In this document: positions 17,838 to 30,144 of the stretch, piece by piece
Numbering within the stretch: the first letter of the stretch is position 1
How the letters are laid out: every line of letters begins with the position of its first letter
Assembly: GCF_004117935.1 (NCBI RefSeq)
Contig: NZ_SDOY01000087.1
Location: 1-52,449, forward strand
DNA length: 52,449 nt
Direction: 5' to 3'
Source: Streptomyces roseicoloratus
GTDB lineage: Bacteria > Actinomycetota > Actinomycetes > Streptomycetales > Streptomycetaceae
Notes under the pieces: generated by a model
The model's input: the letters and a program-made list of their open reading frames with translations, nothing else
Database searches by the model: none
What the model was told of the DNA's origin: nothing
Made by a program: the position numbers and the translations under genes

Positions 17838-18818
17838 GTGCACGACCGCATGGAAGACGACGACGCGTTCCCGGAATTCGATGATGAGTTCCCCGAATTC
17901 GACGAGGACGACGAGGACGACGACGAGGAGCCGGAGGACGGACCCGAGGCGCTCGAACCGGCCGCCTTCCCCGAGGGCGCGCAGGAGGACCGGGTCCGGG
18001 CGGCGGCGCTCATGGTCGTCCGCTACTGCTCGCTCCTGCTGCCCGTGGTGGCGACCCCGTGGTTCGGCCCGGTGCGCAACTGCCTGATCCGGGCGCACGG
18101 CACGGCCGAGCTGCTGCTGCGGGAGGGCTACGGCCCGGACGGCGCCGTCGGCGCCTTCGACATCGGGCTCACCCGCTGGATCCTGAAGGGCGTGACCGAG
18201 CTGCCGGAGGCCGCCCGCCGCCCCGAGGAGTCCGTCGACGGGCAGCGGGAGCTGGCCCGTGCCGTCTACGACGTCGTCGCGGACCCGGCCGACGAGGAGC
18301 GCTTCGCCGAGGCGTGCGCCCTCGCCGAGCGGCTCGCGGGGCCGGAGTTCGTGGCGGAGGAGCGTGAGCTCCGGGCCCGGGACCTCGCGGAACTCGCCGA
18401 GGCGCGGGAGGGCGGCCGGGAGCCGGACACCGAGGCGCTGTGGGCGCGCGCCGACGCCTTCGCCGGGCGCTACGCGGACCGCCTCCGGACGGAGCTGCGG
18501 GCGGCCGGGCACCACATCGGCGAGGAGATGACCGACTTCCCCGTGCCGGTGACCGAGCGGGGCGCGGACACCGTGCGCCACATCGTCGCGGCGCTGGCCG
18601 GGCGGTTCGGGGTGTCGGAGGAGGAGGCCCGCGTCCGGGTCTTCGCCTACTTCGCGGACTGGGACCTCACGGACGAGTCCGAGGTCGGCGATCTGGACCA
18701 CATCGGCCACCAGACGCCGGAGGAGTGGGCGGGGCGCATCTATCTGGGCCTGGAGTTCCACGAGGTGGGTCCGGCCGCCGACCTCAGCGGTCACGAGCCC
18801 TGGCCGCTGCCGGAATAG
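17838..18818 (+). CDS. Acidic protein, candidate immunity factor of the RHS toxin
   Basis: I do not recognise a named family. The 326-residue protein starts at GTG 17838 (GGAAAG five bases upstream; ATG 17850 is an alternative). Residues 5-40 are almost entirely Asp/Glu with two near-copies of FPEFD, followed by an all-alpha-looking body and no signal peptide or membrane segment, so it should be cytoplasmic. It lies 94 bp after the toxin gene on the same strand, the standard place for a polymorphic-toxin immunity gene. The toxin tip and hinge are rich in Lys and Arg, so charge complementarity is possible. Function is inferred from position only; it could also be an unrelated DUF protein. Confidence 0.6.
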   Translation: MHDRMEDDDAFPEFDDEFPEFDEDDEDDDEEPEDGPEALEPAAFPEGAQEDRVRAAALMVVRYCSLLLPVVATPWFGPVRNCLIRAHGTAELLLREGYGPDGAVGAFDIGLTRWILKGVTELPEAARRPEESVDGQRELARAVYDVVADPADEERFAEACALAERLAGPEFVAEERELRARDLAELAEAREGGREPDTEALWARADAFAGRYADRLRTELRAAGHHIGEEMTDFPVPVTERGADTVRHIVAALAGRFGVSEEEARVRVFAYFADWDLTDESEVGDLDHIGHQTPEEWAGRIYLGLEFHEVGPAADLSGHEPWPLPE

Positions 18819-18885
18819 CCCGCCCCCGCCGGATCACGGCGGACGGCGACCCGGCGCAGGACGGCGCGCGGGACGGTGAGACGGC

Positions 18886-18922
18886 GAAGGGCCGTCGCTC
18901 CCCCGAGGAGTGACGGCCCTTC
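18886..18922. terminator. Bidirectional hairpin terminator
   Basis: Fifteen-base arms at 18886-18900 and 18908-18922 pair with one G-T wobble. They lie between the convergent acidic-protein and NlpC/P60 genes. Confidence 0.8.
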
Positions 18923-18944
18923 CGCGTGTCCGGTGACGGACCGG

Positions 18945-19775
18945 TCAGAGGATGCGGACGGCGCCCGACGGCGTGTCCCAGTCCAGGCTGCGCTCGACGA
19001 CACCGGTCGACGGGTTCTGCGCGCCGACGTACTTGCCGCCGCCGACGTAGATGGCGACGTGGTACGAGCCGCTGCGGCTGCCCCAGTAGAGGATGTCGCC
19101 CGGCTGGAGGTTGCTCAGGGAGACGGAGGTGCCCATGCTCGACTGCGAGCTGGAGATGCGCGGCAGGTCGATGTTGGCCTGGCGGTAGGCGGCCTGGACG
19201 AGGCCGGAGCAGTCCCAGGAGTTGGGGCCGGTGCCGCCGCGGACGTAGGCGTCGCCGACCTGGGCGCGGGCGAAGGCCACGATCGCGGCTGCGGAGCCGG
19301 TGGCGACCTGCGAGCTGCTGGAGGAGGAGCTGCCGACGGAGTCCGACGAGGAGGACGACTTCGCGGCGAGCGTGGTGCGCGTGGCGGTGCGGGAGGCGCG
19401 CTCCCTGGCCTCGGCGCGGGCCTTCTCGGCGCGCTCGGCCTCGGCCTTGCGGTCGGCCTCGGCCTTGGCCTTCTTGGCGTCCGCGGCGGCCTTCTTGAGG
19501 GCCGCCTCCTCCTGGGCCGCGAGGCTCTGGTCCAGGGCCTCCTGCTGGCTCGCCTCGGCGGAGGCGGCGACGGCGCCGGCGAGGTCGGCCTTGAGGGAGC
19601 CCAGGGTGGGCATCTCGAGGGTCGTCTCGGTCACCGGCTCGGCGTTGGCCGGCGCGGCGGCACCGGCCACCGCGATGGTGCTGAAGACGCCACCGGCAAC
19701 TCCGGCCCGGAGCGCCATCTTCGAGGCGCTGCGGCGGGGCTTCCGGTGGCTACGTATGGGAGCGGTCTGGGACAT
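18945..19775 (-). CDS. Secreted C40 (NlpC/P60) peptidoglycan endopeptidase
   Basis: This 276-residue protein has a signal peptide ending in APANA, an Ala/Lys/Glu-rich coiled-coil (roughly residues 65-145), a Ser-rich linker, and a C-terminal NlpC/P60 domain. That domain shows the catalytic Cys in NSWDCSGLVQ, the His in SYHVAIYVGGG, and the conserved LQPGDILYW. Such enzymes cut peptide stems of peptidoglycan during growth and division. ATG 19775 was chosen for the signal peptide; its ribosome site is weak, and an in-frame GTG at 19832 would add 19 residues. The long upstream region is shared with nuoA. Confidence 0.9.
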   Translation of the reverse strand: MSQTAPIRSHRKPRRSASKMALRAGVAGGVFSTIAVAGAAAPANAEPVTETTLEMPTLGSLKADLAGAVAASAEASQQEALDQSLAAQEEAALKKAAADAKKAKAEADRKAEAERAEKARAEARERASRTATRTTLAAKSSSSSDSVGSSSSSSSQVATGSAAAIVAFARAQVGDAYVRGGTGPNSWDCSGLVQAAYRQANIDLPRISSSQSSMGTSVSLSNLQPGDILYWGSRSGSYHVAIYVGGGKYVGAQNPSTGVVERSLDWDTPSGAVRIL

Positions 19776-20330
19776 GGGTACAACCGCTATCAGGGCTTCA
19801 CGGTTCCCTTCAAGAAACGTGGGTTGCGCCACAGTTACGTTCGGAACCCCCTAATCCGCTTCCTCTGCGCCTTTATTGACGCCGTAACGGGCAAAACGGG
19901 CACGGCTCATCGGGGCCTTGATCACGGGTTTTCAAGGAAACGTCCGAATTGCCCGTCACTTACCACCTCTTCACCTCGATGGCCAAGCCCCGTTTTTCCG
20001 ACGGACCCTCACTTGTGGTGCAGGTCACATTCGGGCTCGTGAACGCGTGCACGTGTCCACCCGCGTACGCGCGGCCCCCCGACCGGGCGACGGCCGGTTC
20101 CTTTATCACCCGTCGGCGCCCCAGGGCCAATTTGCGTGTAGCCCTCATCGCTTGATAGTGCAAGACCCCCTCCGACCAGCGATTTCCGATGCGGATGTCA
20201 CATCTGGTGATCACCTGGGCGCTTCGCGTGGCAAGATCACCGCTCATCCGACTTCATGATCGTTCGTCAGGTGGTGGAGATCACAAAGTCCTTGGCGTAC
20301 CCCGTGTCGCAGATCACAGAGGGGCGGGCT

Positions 20331-20336
20331 TAAGAT
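20331..20336 (+). promoter_or_regulatory. Candidate -10 box of the nuo operon
   Basis: TAAGAT is a good match to the principal sigma factor consensus TAnnnT. No clear -35 is visible 16-18 bp upstream, which fits a regulated promoter. It places transcription start near 20343, next to the Rex site. Confidence 0.45.
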
Positions 20337-20351
20337 ACGCGGACGTCGGGC

Positions 20352-20369
20352 TTGTGAACTGCCTCACAT
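20352..20369. promoter_or_regulatory. Rex (redox repressor) operator upstream of nuoA
   Basis: The sequence TTGTGAACTGCCTCACAT contains TGTGA-N6-TCACA, the core of the Rex operator. In Streptomyces coelicolor Rex senses NADH/NAD+ and represses respiratory genes, including nuo. The site lies 16 bp after the -10 box, where binding would block transcription. Confidence 0.75.
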
Positions 20370-20446
20370 GTTGGCGATCTTCGTGGAGGTCCCGTGGCTC
20401 GACGGTGCGGTCCAACGGTCAAGGACGACTGGAAGGAGCGAGGAGC

Positions 20447-20806
20447 GTGAATGCGTACGCGCCCATCCTCGTGCTCGGTGCCCTGGGAGCGGGGTTTGCG
20501 ATCTTCTCCGTGGTCATGGCCACGCTTATCGGGCCAAAGAGGTACAACCGGGCGAAACTTGAGGCGTACGAGTGCGGCATCGAGCCCACCCCGACGCCTG
20601 CGGGCGGCGGCCGCTTCCCGATCAAGTACTACCTGACGGCGATGCTCTTCATCGTCTTCGACATCGAGATCGTCTTCCTCTACCCCTGGGCCGTCACCTT
20701 CGACGCCCTGGGGCTTTTCGGGCTCGTGGAGATGCTGCTCTTCGTGCTCACCGTCTTCGTCGCCTACGCGTACGTGTGGCGGCGCGGCGGCCTGGAATGG
20801 GACTGA
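20447..20806 (+). CDS. nuoA: NADH-quinone oxidoreductase subunit A
   Basis: NuoA is a 119-residue membrane subunit of complex I with three transmembrane helices. It has the conserved segment AYECGIEPTPTP in the loop after helix 1 and FIVFDIEIVFLYPWAV in helix 2, with the acidic residues typical of the quinone-channel E-channel. GTG 20447 is preceded by GGAAGGAGCGAGGAGC. It is the first gene of the 14-gene operon, about 100 bp after the predicted transcription start, with the Rex operator in its leader. nuoB follows after 17 bp. Confidence 0.96.
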   Translation: MNAYAPILVLGALGAGFAIFSVVMATLIGPKRYNRAKLEAYECGIEPTPTPAGGGRFPIKYYLTAMLFIVFDIEIVFLYPWAVTFDALGLFGLVEMLLFVLTVFVAYAYVWRRGGLEWD

Positions 20807-20823
20807 GGGGCTGAGGAGCACCC

Positions 20824-21378
20824 ATGGGACTCGAAGAGAAGCTGCCGAGCGGCTTTCTGCTGACGACCGTCGAACAGGCCGCGGGCTGGGTCCGGAAGGC
20901 CTCCGTCTTCCCCGCGACCTTCGGCCTCGCCTGCTGCGCCATCGAGATGATGACGACCGGCGCCGGCCGCTACGACCTGGCGCGGTTCGGCATGGAGGTC
21001 TTCCGCGGCTCTCCGCGCCAGGCCGACCTGATGATCGTGGCCGGCCGGGTGAGCCAGAAGATGGCGCCCGTCCTGCGGCAGGTCTACGACCAGATGCCGA
21101 ACCCCAAGTGGGTCATCTCCATGGGGGTTTGCGCGTCTTCCGGCGGAATGTTCAACAATTACGCGATTGTGCAGGGCGTCGACCACATCGTCCCCGTCGA
21201 CATCTATCTCCCGGGTTGTCCGCCGCGCCCCGAGATGCTGATGGACGCCATTCTCAAGCTCCACCAGAAGATCCAGACCTCCAAGCTCGGCGTGAACGCG
21301 AAGGAAGCGGCCCGCGAGGCGGAGGAGGCGGCGCTGAAGGCGCTGCCGACGATCGAGATGAAGGGCCTGCTGAGGTGA
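20824..21378 (+). CDS. nuoB: NADH-quinone oxidoreductase subunit B
   Basis: NuoB (184 residues) carries the terminal N2 [4Fe-4S] cluster that reduces the quinone. The ligands are visible as the tandem Cys pair in LACCAIEM, one Cys in MGVCASSGG and one in LPGCPPRPE. The C-terminal tail (about residues 160-184) is Ala/Glu-rich and longer than in E. coli. A strong GAGGAGC precedes the ATG. An 88-bp gap, long for this operon, separates it from nuoC. Confidence 0.97.
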   Translation: MGLEEKLPSGFLLTTVEQAAGWVRKASVFPATFGLACCAIEMMTTGAGRYDLARFGMEVFRGSPRQADLMIVAGRVSQKMAPVLRQVYDQMPNPKWVISMGVCASSGGMFNNYAIVQGVDHIVPVDIYLPGCPPRPEMLMDAILKLHQKIQTSKLGVNAKEAAREAEEAALKALPTIEMKGLLR

Positions 21379-21466
21379 CCGACGCACGTGCGGCCGCCGG
21401 GCCGCAGCCGACGACGAAAGCCGCGCCTCCGCGCCGCGCGGGCGGAGAAGGGAACGGGACGGAACG

Positions 21467-22194
21467 GTGAGCGACGAAACCCCGAACCCCGAGAAGGAAC
21501 TCAGCGCGCAGAACCTGCCGGGGCAGCGCGGCGAGCACGGCGAGGAGGTCCGCGTCCAGCGCGGCATGTTCGGCGCCGAGAAGGGCGGCGACACCTCCGG
21601 CTACGGCGGCCTGGTCCGCTCGATCCGGCTCCCCGGCCCGGCCACCCGCCCGTACGGCGGATGGTTCGACGAGGTCGCCGACGAGCTCGAGGGCGCCCTG
21701 GAGGAACAGGGTCTCGTCCCCGAGAACGCGATCGAGAAGACCGTCGTCGACCGCGACGAGCTCACCTTCCACATCGCGCGCGAGCACCTCGTCCGGGTCG
21801 CCCGCACGCTGCGCGACGACCCGGCCCTGCGCTTCGAGCTGTGCACCGGCGTCTCCGGCGTCCACTACCGCGGCGACAAGGGCCGCGAGCTGCACGCCGT
21901 CTACCACCTGCGCTCGCTCACCCACGGCCGGCTGATCCGCCTGGAGGTCTCGGCGCCCGACGCCGACCCGCACATCCCGTCGCTCGTCCCGGTCTACCCG
22001 ACCAACGACTGGCACGAGCGCGAGACCTACGACTTCTTCGGCATCGTCTTCGACGGCCACCCCGCCCTCACCCGGATCATGATGCCGGACGACTGGCAGG
22101 GCCACCCGCAGCGCAAGGACTACCCGCTCGGCGGCATCGCCGTCGAGTACAAGGGCGCCCAGATCCCGGCTCCGGACCAGCGGAGGTCGTACTC

Positions 22195-22198
<4 letters not shown>
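21467..22198 (+). CDS. nuoC: NADH-quinone oxidoreductase subunit C
   Basis: NuoC is the 30-kDa-type peripheral-arm subunit, here a separate 243-residue protein and not fused to NuoD as in E. coli. The signature [16 protein letters not shown] near residues 184-199 and the following [12 protein letters not shown] are clear. It starts at GTG 21467 and has a hydrophilic N-terminal extension of about 50 residues. Its stop overlaps the nuoD GTG by 4 bp, indicating translational coupling. Confidence 0.95.
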
Positions 22199-23513
<1,315 letters not shown>

Positions 23514-23517
<4 letters not shown>

Positions 23518-24304
23518 CGGACGGACACACCGAGCACACGGAGCACGCCGGACACCCGGGGCCCGCCGGCGGCCCCACCGGTCTCGGCATGCCCCAGCTG
23601 CCCGCGCCCGACTACCCGGCCGAGGTCCGCGCCCGGCTCGAGGAGGACGCCAGGGCGATCATCGCGCGCTATCCGGGGTCCCGCTCCGCGCTCCTGCCGA
23701 TGCTGCACCTCGTGCAGTCCGAGGAGGGGCACGTCACCCGTACCGGCATGCGGTTCTGCGCGGACATGCTGGACCTGACCACCGCCGAGGTCACCGCGGT
23801 CGCCACCTTCTACTCCATGTACCGGCGCAAGCCGTCCGGCGACTACCAGGTCGGCGTCTGCACCAACACGCTGTGCGCCGTCATGGGCGGCGACGCCATC
23901 TTCGAGGAGCTCAAGGAGCACCTCGGCGTCGGCAACAACGAGACCACCCCGGACGGCAAGGTCACCCTCGAGCACATCGAGTGCAACGCGGCCTGCGACT
24001 ACGCGCCGGTCGTGATGGTCAACTGGGAGTTCTTCGACAACCAGACCCCCGAGTCGGCGAAGGAGCTCGTCGACGACCTGCGGTCCGGCCGTCCCGTGTC
24101 TCCCACCCGCGGCGCGCCGCTGTGCACCTTCAAGGAGACCGCCCGCATCCTGGCGGGCTTCCCCGACGAGCGCGAGGGGGCCGTCGAGGCCACCGGAGGG
24201 GCCGGCCCGGCCTCGCTCGTCGGGCTGCGGCTAGCCAAGGGCGAGTCCCCGCACCACAAGATCGTCCACCCGCGCGGCGAATCGGCCAGTGGGGAGGGGG
24301 AGTG

Positions 24305-24305
<1 letters not shown>
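23514..24305 (+). CDS. nuoE: NADH-quinone oxidoreductase subunit E
   Basis: NuoE (263 residues) is the 24-kDa-type subunit that holds the N1a [2Fe-2S] cluster in a thioredoxin-like fold; its ligands are visible in [10 protein letters not shown] and [10 protein letters not shown] Gly/His-rich lead of about 25 residues and a C-terminal tail of about 70 residues after the cluster domain make it much longer than the E. coli protein (about 166 residues). The stop codon overlaps the nuoF start. Confidence 0.95.
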
Positions 24306-25650
<1,345 letters not shown>

Positions 25651-25654
<4 letters not shown>

Positions 25655-28176
25655 CCGTCACCACGTCATCCCCGGGAGGGAACGGCAGCGCGGCGGTTCC
25701 GCCGGAGGACCTCGTGACGCTGACGATCGACGGCGTCGAGGTCTCCGTCCCCAAGGGGACCCTGGTGATCCGCGCCGCCGAGCAGCTCGGCATCGAGATC
25801 CCGCGCTTCTGCGACCACCCGCTCCTCGACCCGGCCGGCGCCTGCCGGCAGTGCATCGTCGAGGTCGAGGGCCAGCGCAAGCCGATGGCCTCCTGCACCA
25901 TCACCTGCACCGACGGCATGGTCGTCAGGTCGCAGCTGACCTCGCAGGTCGCCGAGAAGGCCCAGCACGGCGTGATGGAGCTGCTGCTCATCAACCACCC
26001 GCTGGACTGCCCGGTCTGCGACAAGGGCGGCGAGTGCCCGCTGCAGAACCAGGCCATGTCGCACGGCCAGGCCGAGTCCCGCTTCGACGGGAAGAAGCGC
26101 ACCTACGAGAAGCCGATCCCGCTCTCCACCCAGGTGCTGCTCGACCGCGAGCGCTGCGTGCTCTGCGCGCGCTGCACCCGCTTCTCCAACCAGGTCGCCG
26201 GCGACCCGATGATCGAGCTGATCGAGCGCGGCGCGCTCCAGCAGGTCGGCATCGGCAACGGCGACCCGTTCGAGTCGTACTTCTCCGGCAACACCATCCA
26301 GATCTGCCCGGTCGGCGCGCTCACCTCCGCCGCGTACCGCTTCCGCTCCCGGCCCTTCGACCTGGTGTCGTCGCCGAGCGTCTGCGAGCACTGCGCCGGC
26401 GGCTGCGCCACCCGCACCGACCACCGGCGCGGCAAGGTCATGCGGCGGCTGGCCGCCGAGGACCCCGAGGTCAACGAGGAGTGGATCTGCGACAAGGGCA
26501 GGTTCGCGTTCCGGTACGCGCAGCAGCGCGACCGGCTCACGACCCCGCTCGTCCGCGACCCCGAGACCGGCAGACTGGAGCAGGCGTCCTGGCCGGAGGC
26601 CCTGGAGGCGGCGGCCCGCGGACTCGTCCGCGGCCGCACCGGCGTCCTCGCCGGCGGCCGCCTCACCGTCGAGGACTCCTACGCCTACGCCAAGTTCGCC
26701 CGCGTCGCCCTCGACACCAACGACGTCGACTTCCGGGCCCGCGTCCACTCCGGCGAGGAAGCCGACTTCCTGGCCTCCGTCGTCGCCGGACGCGGCCGGG
26801 ACCTCGACGGCAGCGGCGTCACCTACCGTGCCCTGGAGGCCGCCCCGGCGGTCCTCCTCGTCGGCCTGGAGGCCGAGGAGGAGGCACCCGGCGTCTTCCT
26901 GAAGCTGCGCAAGTCCTGGCGCAAGCGCGGCCAGCGGACGTACGCCGTCGCCCCGTTCGCCACCCGCGGCCTGGAGAAGGCCGGCGGCACCCTGCTCGCC
27001 GCCGCGCCCGGCACCGAGACCGAGTGGCTCGACGCCCTCACCTCCCGCGTCGGCCTCTCCCGCGAGGGCTTCGCCGCCGCCGAGGCGCTGCGCGAGGACG
27101 GCGCCGTGATCCTCGTCGGCGAACGGCTCGCCGGGGTGCCCGGCGCGCTGACCGCCGCCGTCCGGGCCGCGACCGCCACCGGCGCGCGGCTGGTGTGGAT
27201 CCCGCGCCGGGCCGGCGAGCGCGGCGCCGTCGAGGCGGGCGCCGTCCCCTCCCTGCTGCCCGGCGGGCGGCCCGCGACCGATCCCCGCGCGCGCGACGAG
27301 GTCGCCGCCGTGTGGGGCGTGCGCGAACTCCCGCACGGCTACGGCCGCGACACCGGCCAGATCGTCGAGGCCGCCGCCACCGGTGAACTCGCCGCCCTGC
27401 TCGTCGGCGGCGTCGACGTCGACGACCTGCCGGACCCGGCACGCGCGCGTGAGGCACTCGACCGGGCCTTCGTCGTCTCCCTGGAGCTGCGCCCCGGCGC
27501 CGTCACCGAGCGGGCCGACGTGATCCTGCCGGTCGCCGCGGTCGCCGAGAAGCCCGGCACCTTCCTCAACTGGGAAGGCAGGGCCCGGCTCTTCGAGGCC
27601 GCGCTCAAGCCCGAGCAGATGACCCGGCCGCTCGCCCCGGCCGACGCCCGCGTCCTGCACATGCTGGCCGACGCCCTCGCCCGTGCCGAAGGCACTGATG
27701 AGAGGGGCCGCCTCGACCTGCCCGACCTGCGGTCGGTGCGCCGCGAGCTGGACCGGCTCGGCGGCTGGACCGGCGAGCGGGCCGGCGAGCCCGCCGAGCC
27801 CGGCCAGTCCGCGCCCCGGCCCGGCGACGGCGAGGCCGTCCTCGCCGGACACCGCCTGCTGCTCGACCTCGGCCGCCTCCAGGAAGGCGACGAGGCCCTG
27901 GCCGGCACCCGGCACGCCGCCGTGGCCCGGCTGTCGGCCGCCACCGCCGCCGACACCGGCGTCAAGGACGGCGACCTGCTCGAGGTCACCGGCCCGGCCG
28001 GCGCGGTGACCTTCCCGCTCGCCGTCACCGAGATGCCCGACCGCGTGGTCTGGCTCCCGCTGAACTCCGCGGGCCACGGCGTCCTCACCGGCGCCGGAGC
28101 CCGCCCCGGCGACCTGGTCCGCATCGGCCCGGCCACCACGGCCGCCACGTCCACGTCCACGGAGGTGCAGGCGTGA
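25651..28176 (+). CDS. nuoG: NADH-quinone oxidoreductase subunit G
   Basis: NuoG (841 residues) is the largest peripheral subunit. It has an N-terminal ferredoxin-like [2Fe-2S] domain ([22 protein letters not shown]), the His/Cys [4Fe-4S] site ([19 protein letters not shown]) and a further [4Fe-4S] set ([20 protein letters not shown]). A molybdopterin-oxidoreductase-like domain follows, with four Cys of an N7-type cluster (CEHCAGGC and WICDKGR). N7 occurs only in some bacteria, and its ligands are intact here. The C-terminal half is Ala/Arg/Glu-rich. It overlaps nuoF and nuoH by 4 bp each. Confidence 0.96.
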
Positions 28177-29534
28177 ACACGCTGCTCGCCGCGGAGGACC
28201 TGTCCATGTTCGGGACGGACCCCTGGTGGCTCGTCGCGATCAAGGCGGTCTTCTGCTTCGCCTTCCTGATGGTGACCGTGCTCTTCTCCATCGTGTGGGA
28301 GCGCAAGGTCGTCGCCTGGATGCAGCTGCGCATCGGCCCCAACCGGCACGGTCCCTGGGGCATGCTCCAGTCGCTCGCCGACGGCATCAAGCTGATGCTG
28401 AAGGAGGACGTGATCGTCCGCCGGGCCGACAAGGTCGTGTACGTGCTCGCGCCGATCGTCGCCGCCATCCCGGCCTTCATGGCGATCGCCGTGATCCCGT
28501 TCGGCCCGGCCGGCAACGAGGTGTCGATCTTCGGTCAGCGCACCACGATGCAGCTGACCGACCTGCCGATCGCGATGCTGTACGTCCTCGCGATCGCCTC
28601 CGTCGGCATCTACGGCATCGTCCTCGCCGGCTGGTCCTCGGGCTCGACGTACCCGCTGCTCGGCGGACTGCGCTCGTGCGCGCAGATGATCTCGTACGAG
28701 ATCGCCATGGGCGCCGCGTTCGCCTCCGTCTTCCTCTACTCCGGGTCGATGTCGACCTCGAAGATCGTGGAGGCGCAGGCCGACCGCTGGTTCGTCGTCC
28801 TGCTGCCGGTCTCCTTCATCATCTACATCGTCACCATGGTGGGCGAGACCAACCGCGCCCCGTTCGACATGCCGGAGTCCGAGGGCGACCTCGTCGGCGG
28901 CTTCAACACCGAGTACTCGTCCATCAAGTTCGCGATGTTCATGCTCGCCGAGTACGTGAACATGGTGACCGTCTCGGCCGTGTCCGTGACCCTCTTCCTG
29001 GGCGGCTGGCGGGCCCCGTGGCCGATCAGCACCTTCTGGGAGGGCGCGAACCACGGCTGGTGGCCGATGCTCTGGTTCGTCCTCAAGGTCCAGCTGCTGC
29101 TGTTCTTCTTCATCTGGCTGCGCGGCACCCTGCCCCGCGTCCGCTACGACCAGCTGATGAAGCTGGGCTGGAAGGTGCTCATCCCGGTCTCCGTGGTCTG
29201 GCTGATGCTGGTCGCCACGGTCCGGGCGCTGCGCAACGAGAACTACGACTTCCAGACGATCGTGCTGTACGTCGCCGGGGCGGTGCTCGCGGTGCTGCTG
29301 CTCTCCTTCGTCGCGGACCTGTTCCGCGACCGGAAGGCGAAGGAAGCCGAGCGGAAGGCCGCGCCCGAGGCGCCGTTCGACCCGATGGCCGGCGGCTTCC
29401 CCGTACCGCCCAAGCCCGGACAGTCCCTGCCGCCCGTTCCGCGGCGTCGGCCCCGCGGTGAGCGGGAGCTGATTGTCAGTGGTGGCCCCGATACTGCTAC
29501 TGCGAGTGATGGAAAGGAGACGGACGGTGTCTGA
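28173..29534 (+). CDS. nuoH: NADH-quinone oxidoreductase subunit H
   Basis: NuoH (453 residues) is the ND1-like membrane subunit that lines the quinone chamber. Multiple transmembrane helices and the family motifs [19 protein letters not shown] and [18 protein letters not shown] are present. After the last helix comes a hydrophilic, Pro/Lys/Arg-rich cytoplasmic tail of roughly 65 residues, absent in E. coli (325 residues). GTG 28173 overlaps the nuoG stop; its own stop lies 8 bp inside nuoI. Confidence 0.96.
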   Translation: MNTLLAAEDLSMFGTDPWWLVAIKAVFCFAFLMVTVLFSIVWERKVVAWMQLRIGPNRHGPWGMLQSLADGIKLMLKEDVIVRRADKVVYVLAPIVAAIPAFMAIAVIPFGPAGNEVSIFGQRTTMQLTDLPIAMLYVLAIASVGIYGIVLAGWSSGSTYPLLGGLRSCAQMISYEIAMGAAFASVFLYSGSMSTSKIVEAQADRWFVVLLPVSFIIYIVTMVGETNRAPFDMPESEGDLVGGFNTEYSSIKFAMFMLAEYVNMVTVSAVSVTLFLGGWRAPWPISTFWEGANHGWWPMLWFVLKVQLLLFFFIWLRGTLPRVRYDQLMKLGWKVLIPVSVVWLMLVATVRALRNENYDFQTIVLYVAGAVLAVLLLSFVADLFRDRKAKEAERKAAPEAPFDPMAGGFPVPPKPGQSLPPVPRRRPRGERELIVSGGPDTATASDGKETDGV

Positions 29535-30144
29535 TTTCCAGAATCCGGTGGCCGGCTTCGGCGTGACCTTCAAGGCCATGTTCAAGAAGCGGCTGACGGA
29601 GCAGTACCCGGAGCAGCAGAAGACGACGGCGCCCCGCTTCCACGGCAGGCACCAGCTCAACCGGCACCCCGACGGCCTGGAGAAGTGCGTCGGCTGCGAG
29701 TTGTGCGCCTGGGCCTGCCCCGCCGACGCCATCTACGTGGAGGGCGCCGACAACACCGACGAGGAGCGCTACTCGCCGGGCGAGCGGTACGGCCGGGTGT
29801 ACCAGATCAACTACGCCCGCTGCATCCTGTGCGGACTCTGCATCGAGGCGTGCCCCACGCGCGCGCTGACGATGACCAACGAGTTCGAACTCGCCGACTC
29901 CTCCCGCGAGAACCTCATCTACACCAAGGAGCAGCTCCTCGCGGGCCTCACCGAGGGCATGGTCGACACCCCGCACGCCATCTACCCGGGCACGGACGAG
30001 CAGGACTACTACCGGGGCCTGGTCACCGAGGCCGCGCCCGGGACCGTCCGCCAGCCCGCCGTCTCCAGGGGCGAGACCGTGCAGGAGGCCGAGTCGACCT
30101 TCGGCGAGTCCGAGCCGGCGTCGGGGAAGGCGGTCGGCCGATGA
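29527..30144 (+). CDS. nuoI: NADH-quinone oxidoreductase subunit I
   Basis: NuoI (205 residues) is the ferredoxin-like subunit with clusters N6a and N6b. Two 4Fe-4S motifs are clear: [12 protein letters not shown] and [15 protein letters not shown] 29527 has a GGAAAGGAG ribosome site and overlaps nuoH by 8 bp; a longer frame from 29473 would run deep into nuoH. The final 40 or so residues form a Glu-rich tail. The stop overlaps the nuoJ ATG by 4 bp. Confidence 0.96.
   Translation: MSDFQNPVAGFGVTFKAMFKKRLTEQYPEQQKTTAPRFHGRHQLNRHPDGLEKCVGCELCAWACPADAIYVEGADNTDEERYSPGERYGRVYQINYARCILCGLCIEACPTRALTMTNEFELADSSRENLIYTKEQLLAGLTEGMVDTPHAIYPGTDEQDYYRGLVTEAAPGTVRQPAVSRGETVQEAESTFGESEPASGKAVGR

Larger units (their letters stand above)
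19776..20446. promoter_or_regulatory. 671-bp divergent region, NlpC/P60 gene / nuo operon
   Basis: No gene is convincing here: the short frames lack Streptomyces codon bias. The right part holds the nuo promoter and Rex site (separate entries) and a palindromic GGTGATCACC near 20207-20216. The left part is the leader and promoter of the peptidase gene and is less GC-rich than the coding DNA. I looked for a c-di-AMP (ydaO) riboswitch core, common before such hydrolases in Streptomyces, and did not find it. Confidence 0.5.

Noticed and set aside
20037..20054. Possible second Rex site (TCGTGAACGCGTGCACGT)
   Set aside because: Matches about 14 of 18 positions of the ideal palindrome but is broken in both outer half-sites and lies about 300 bp from the nuo start.
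19776..20260. c-di-AMP (ydaO/yuaA) riboswitch upstream of the NlpC/P60 gene
   Set aside because: Expected for many Streptomyces wall hydrolases, but the conserved core with its GGGGGA-type segment was not found on the minus strand.
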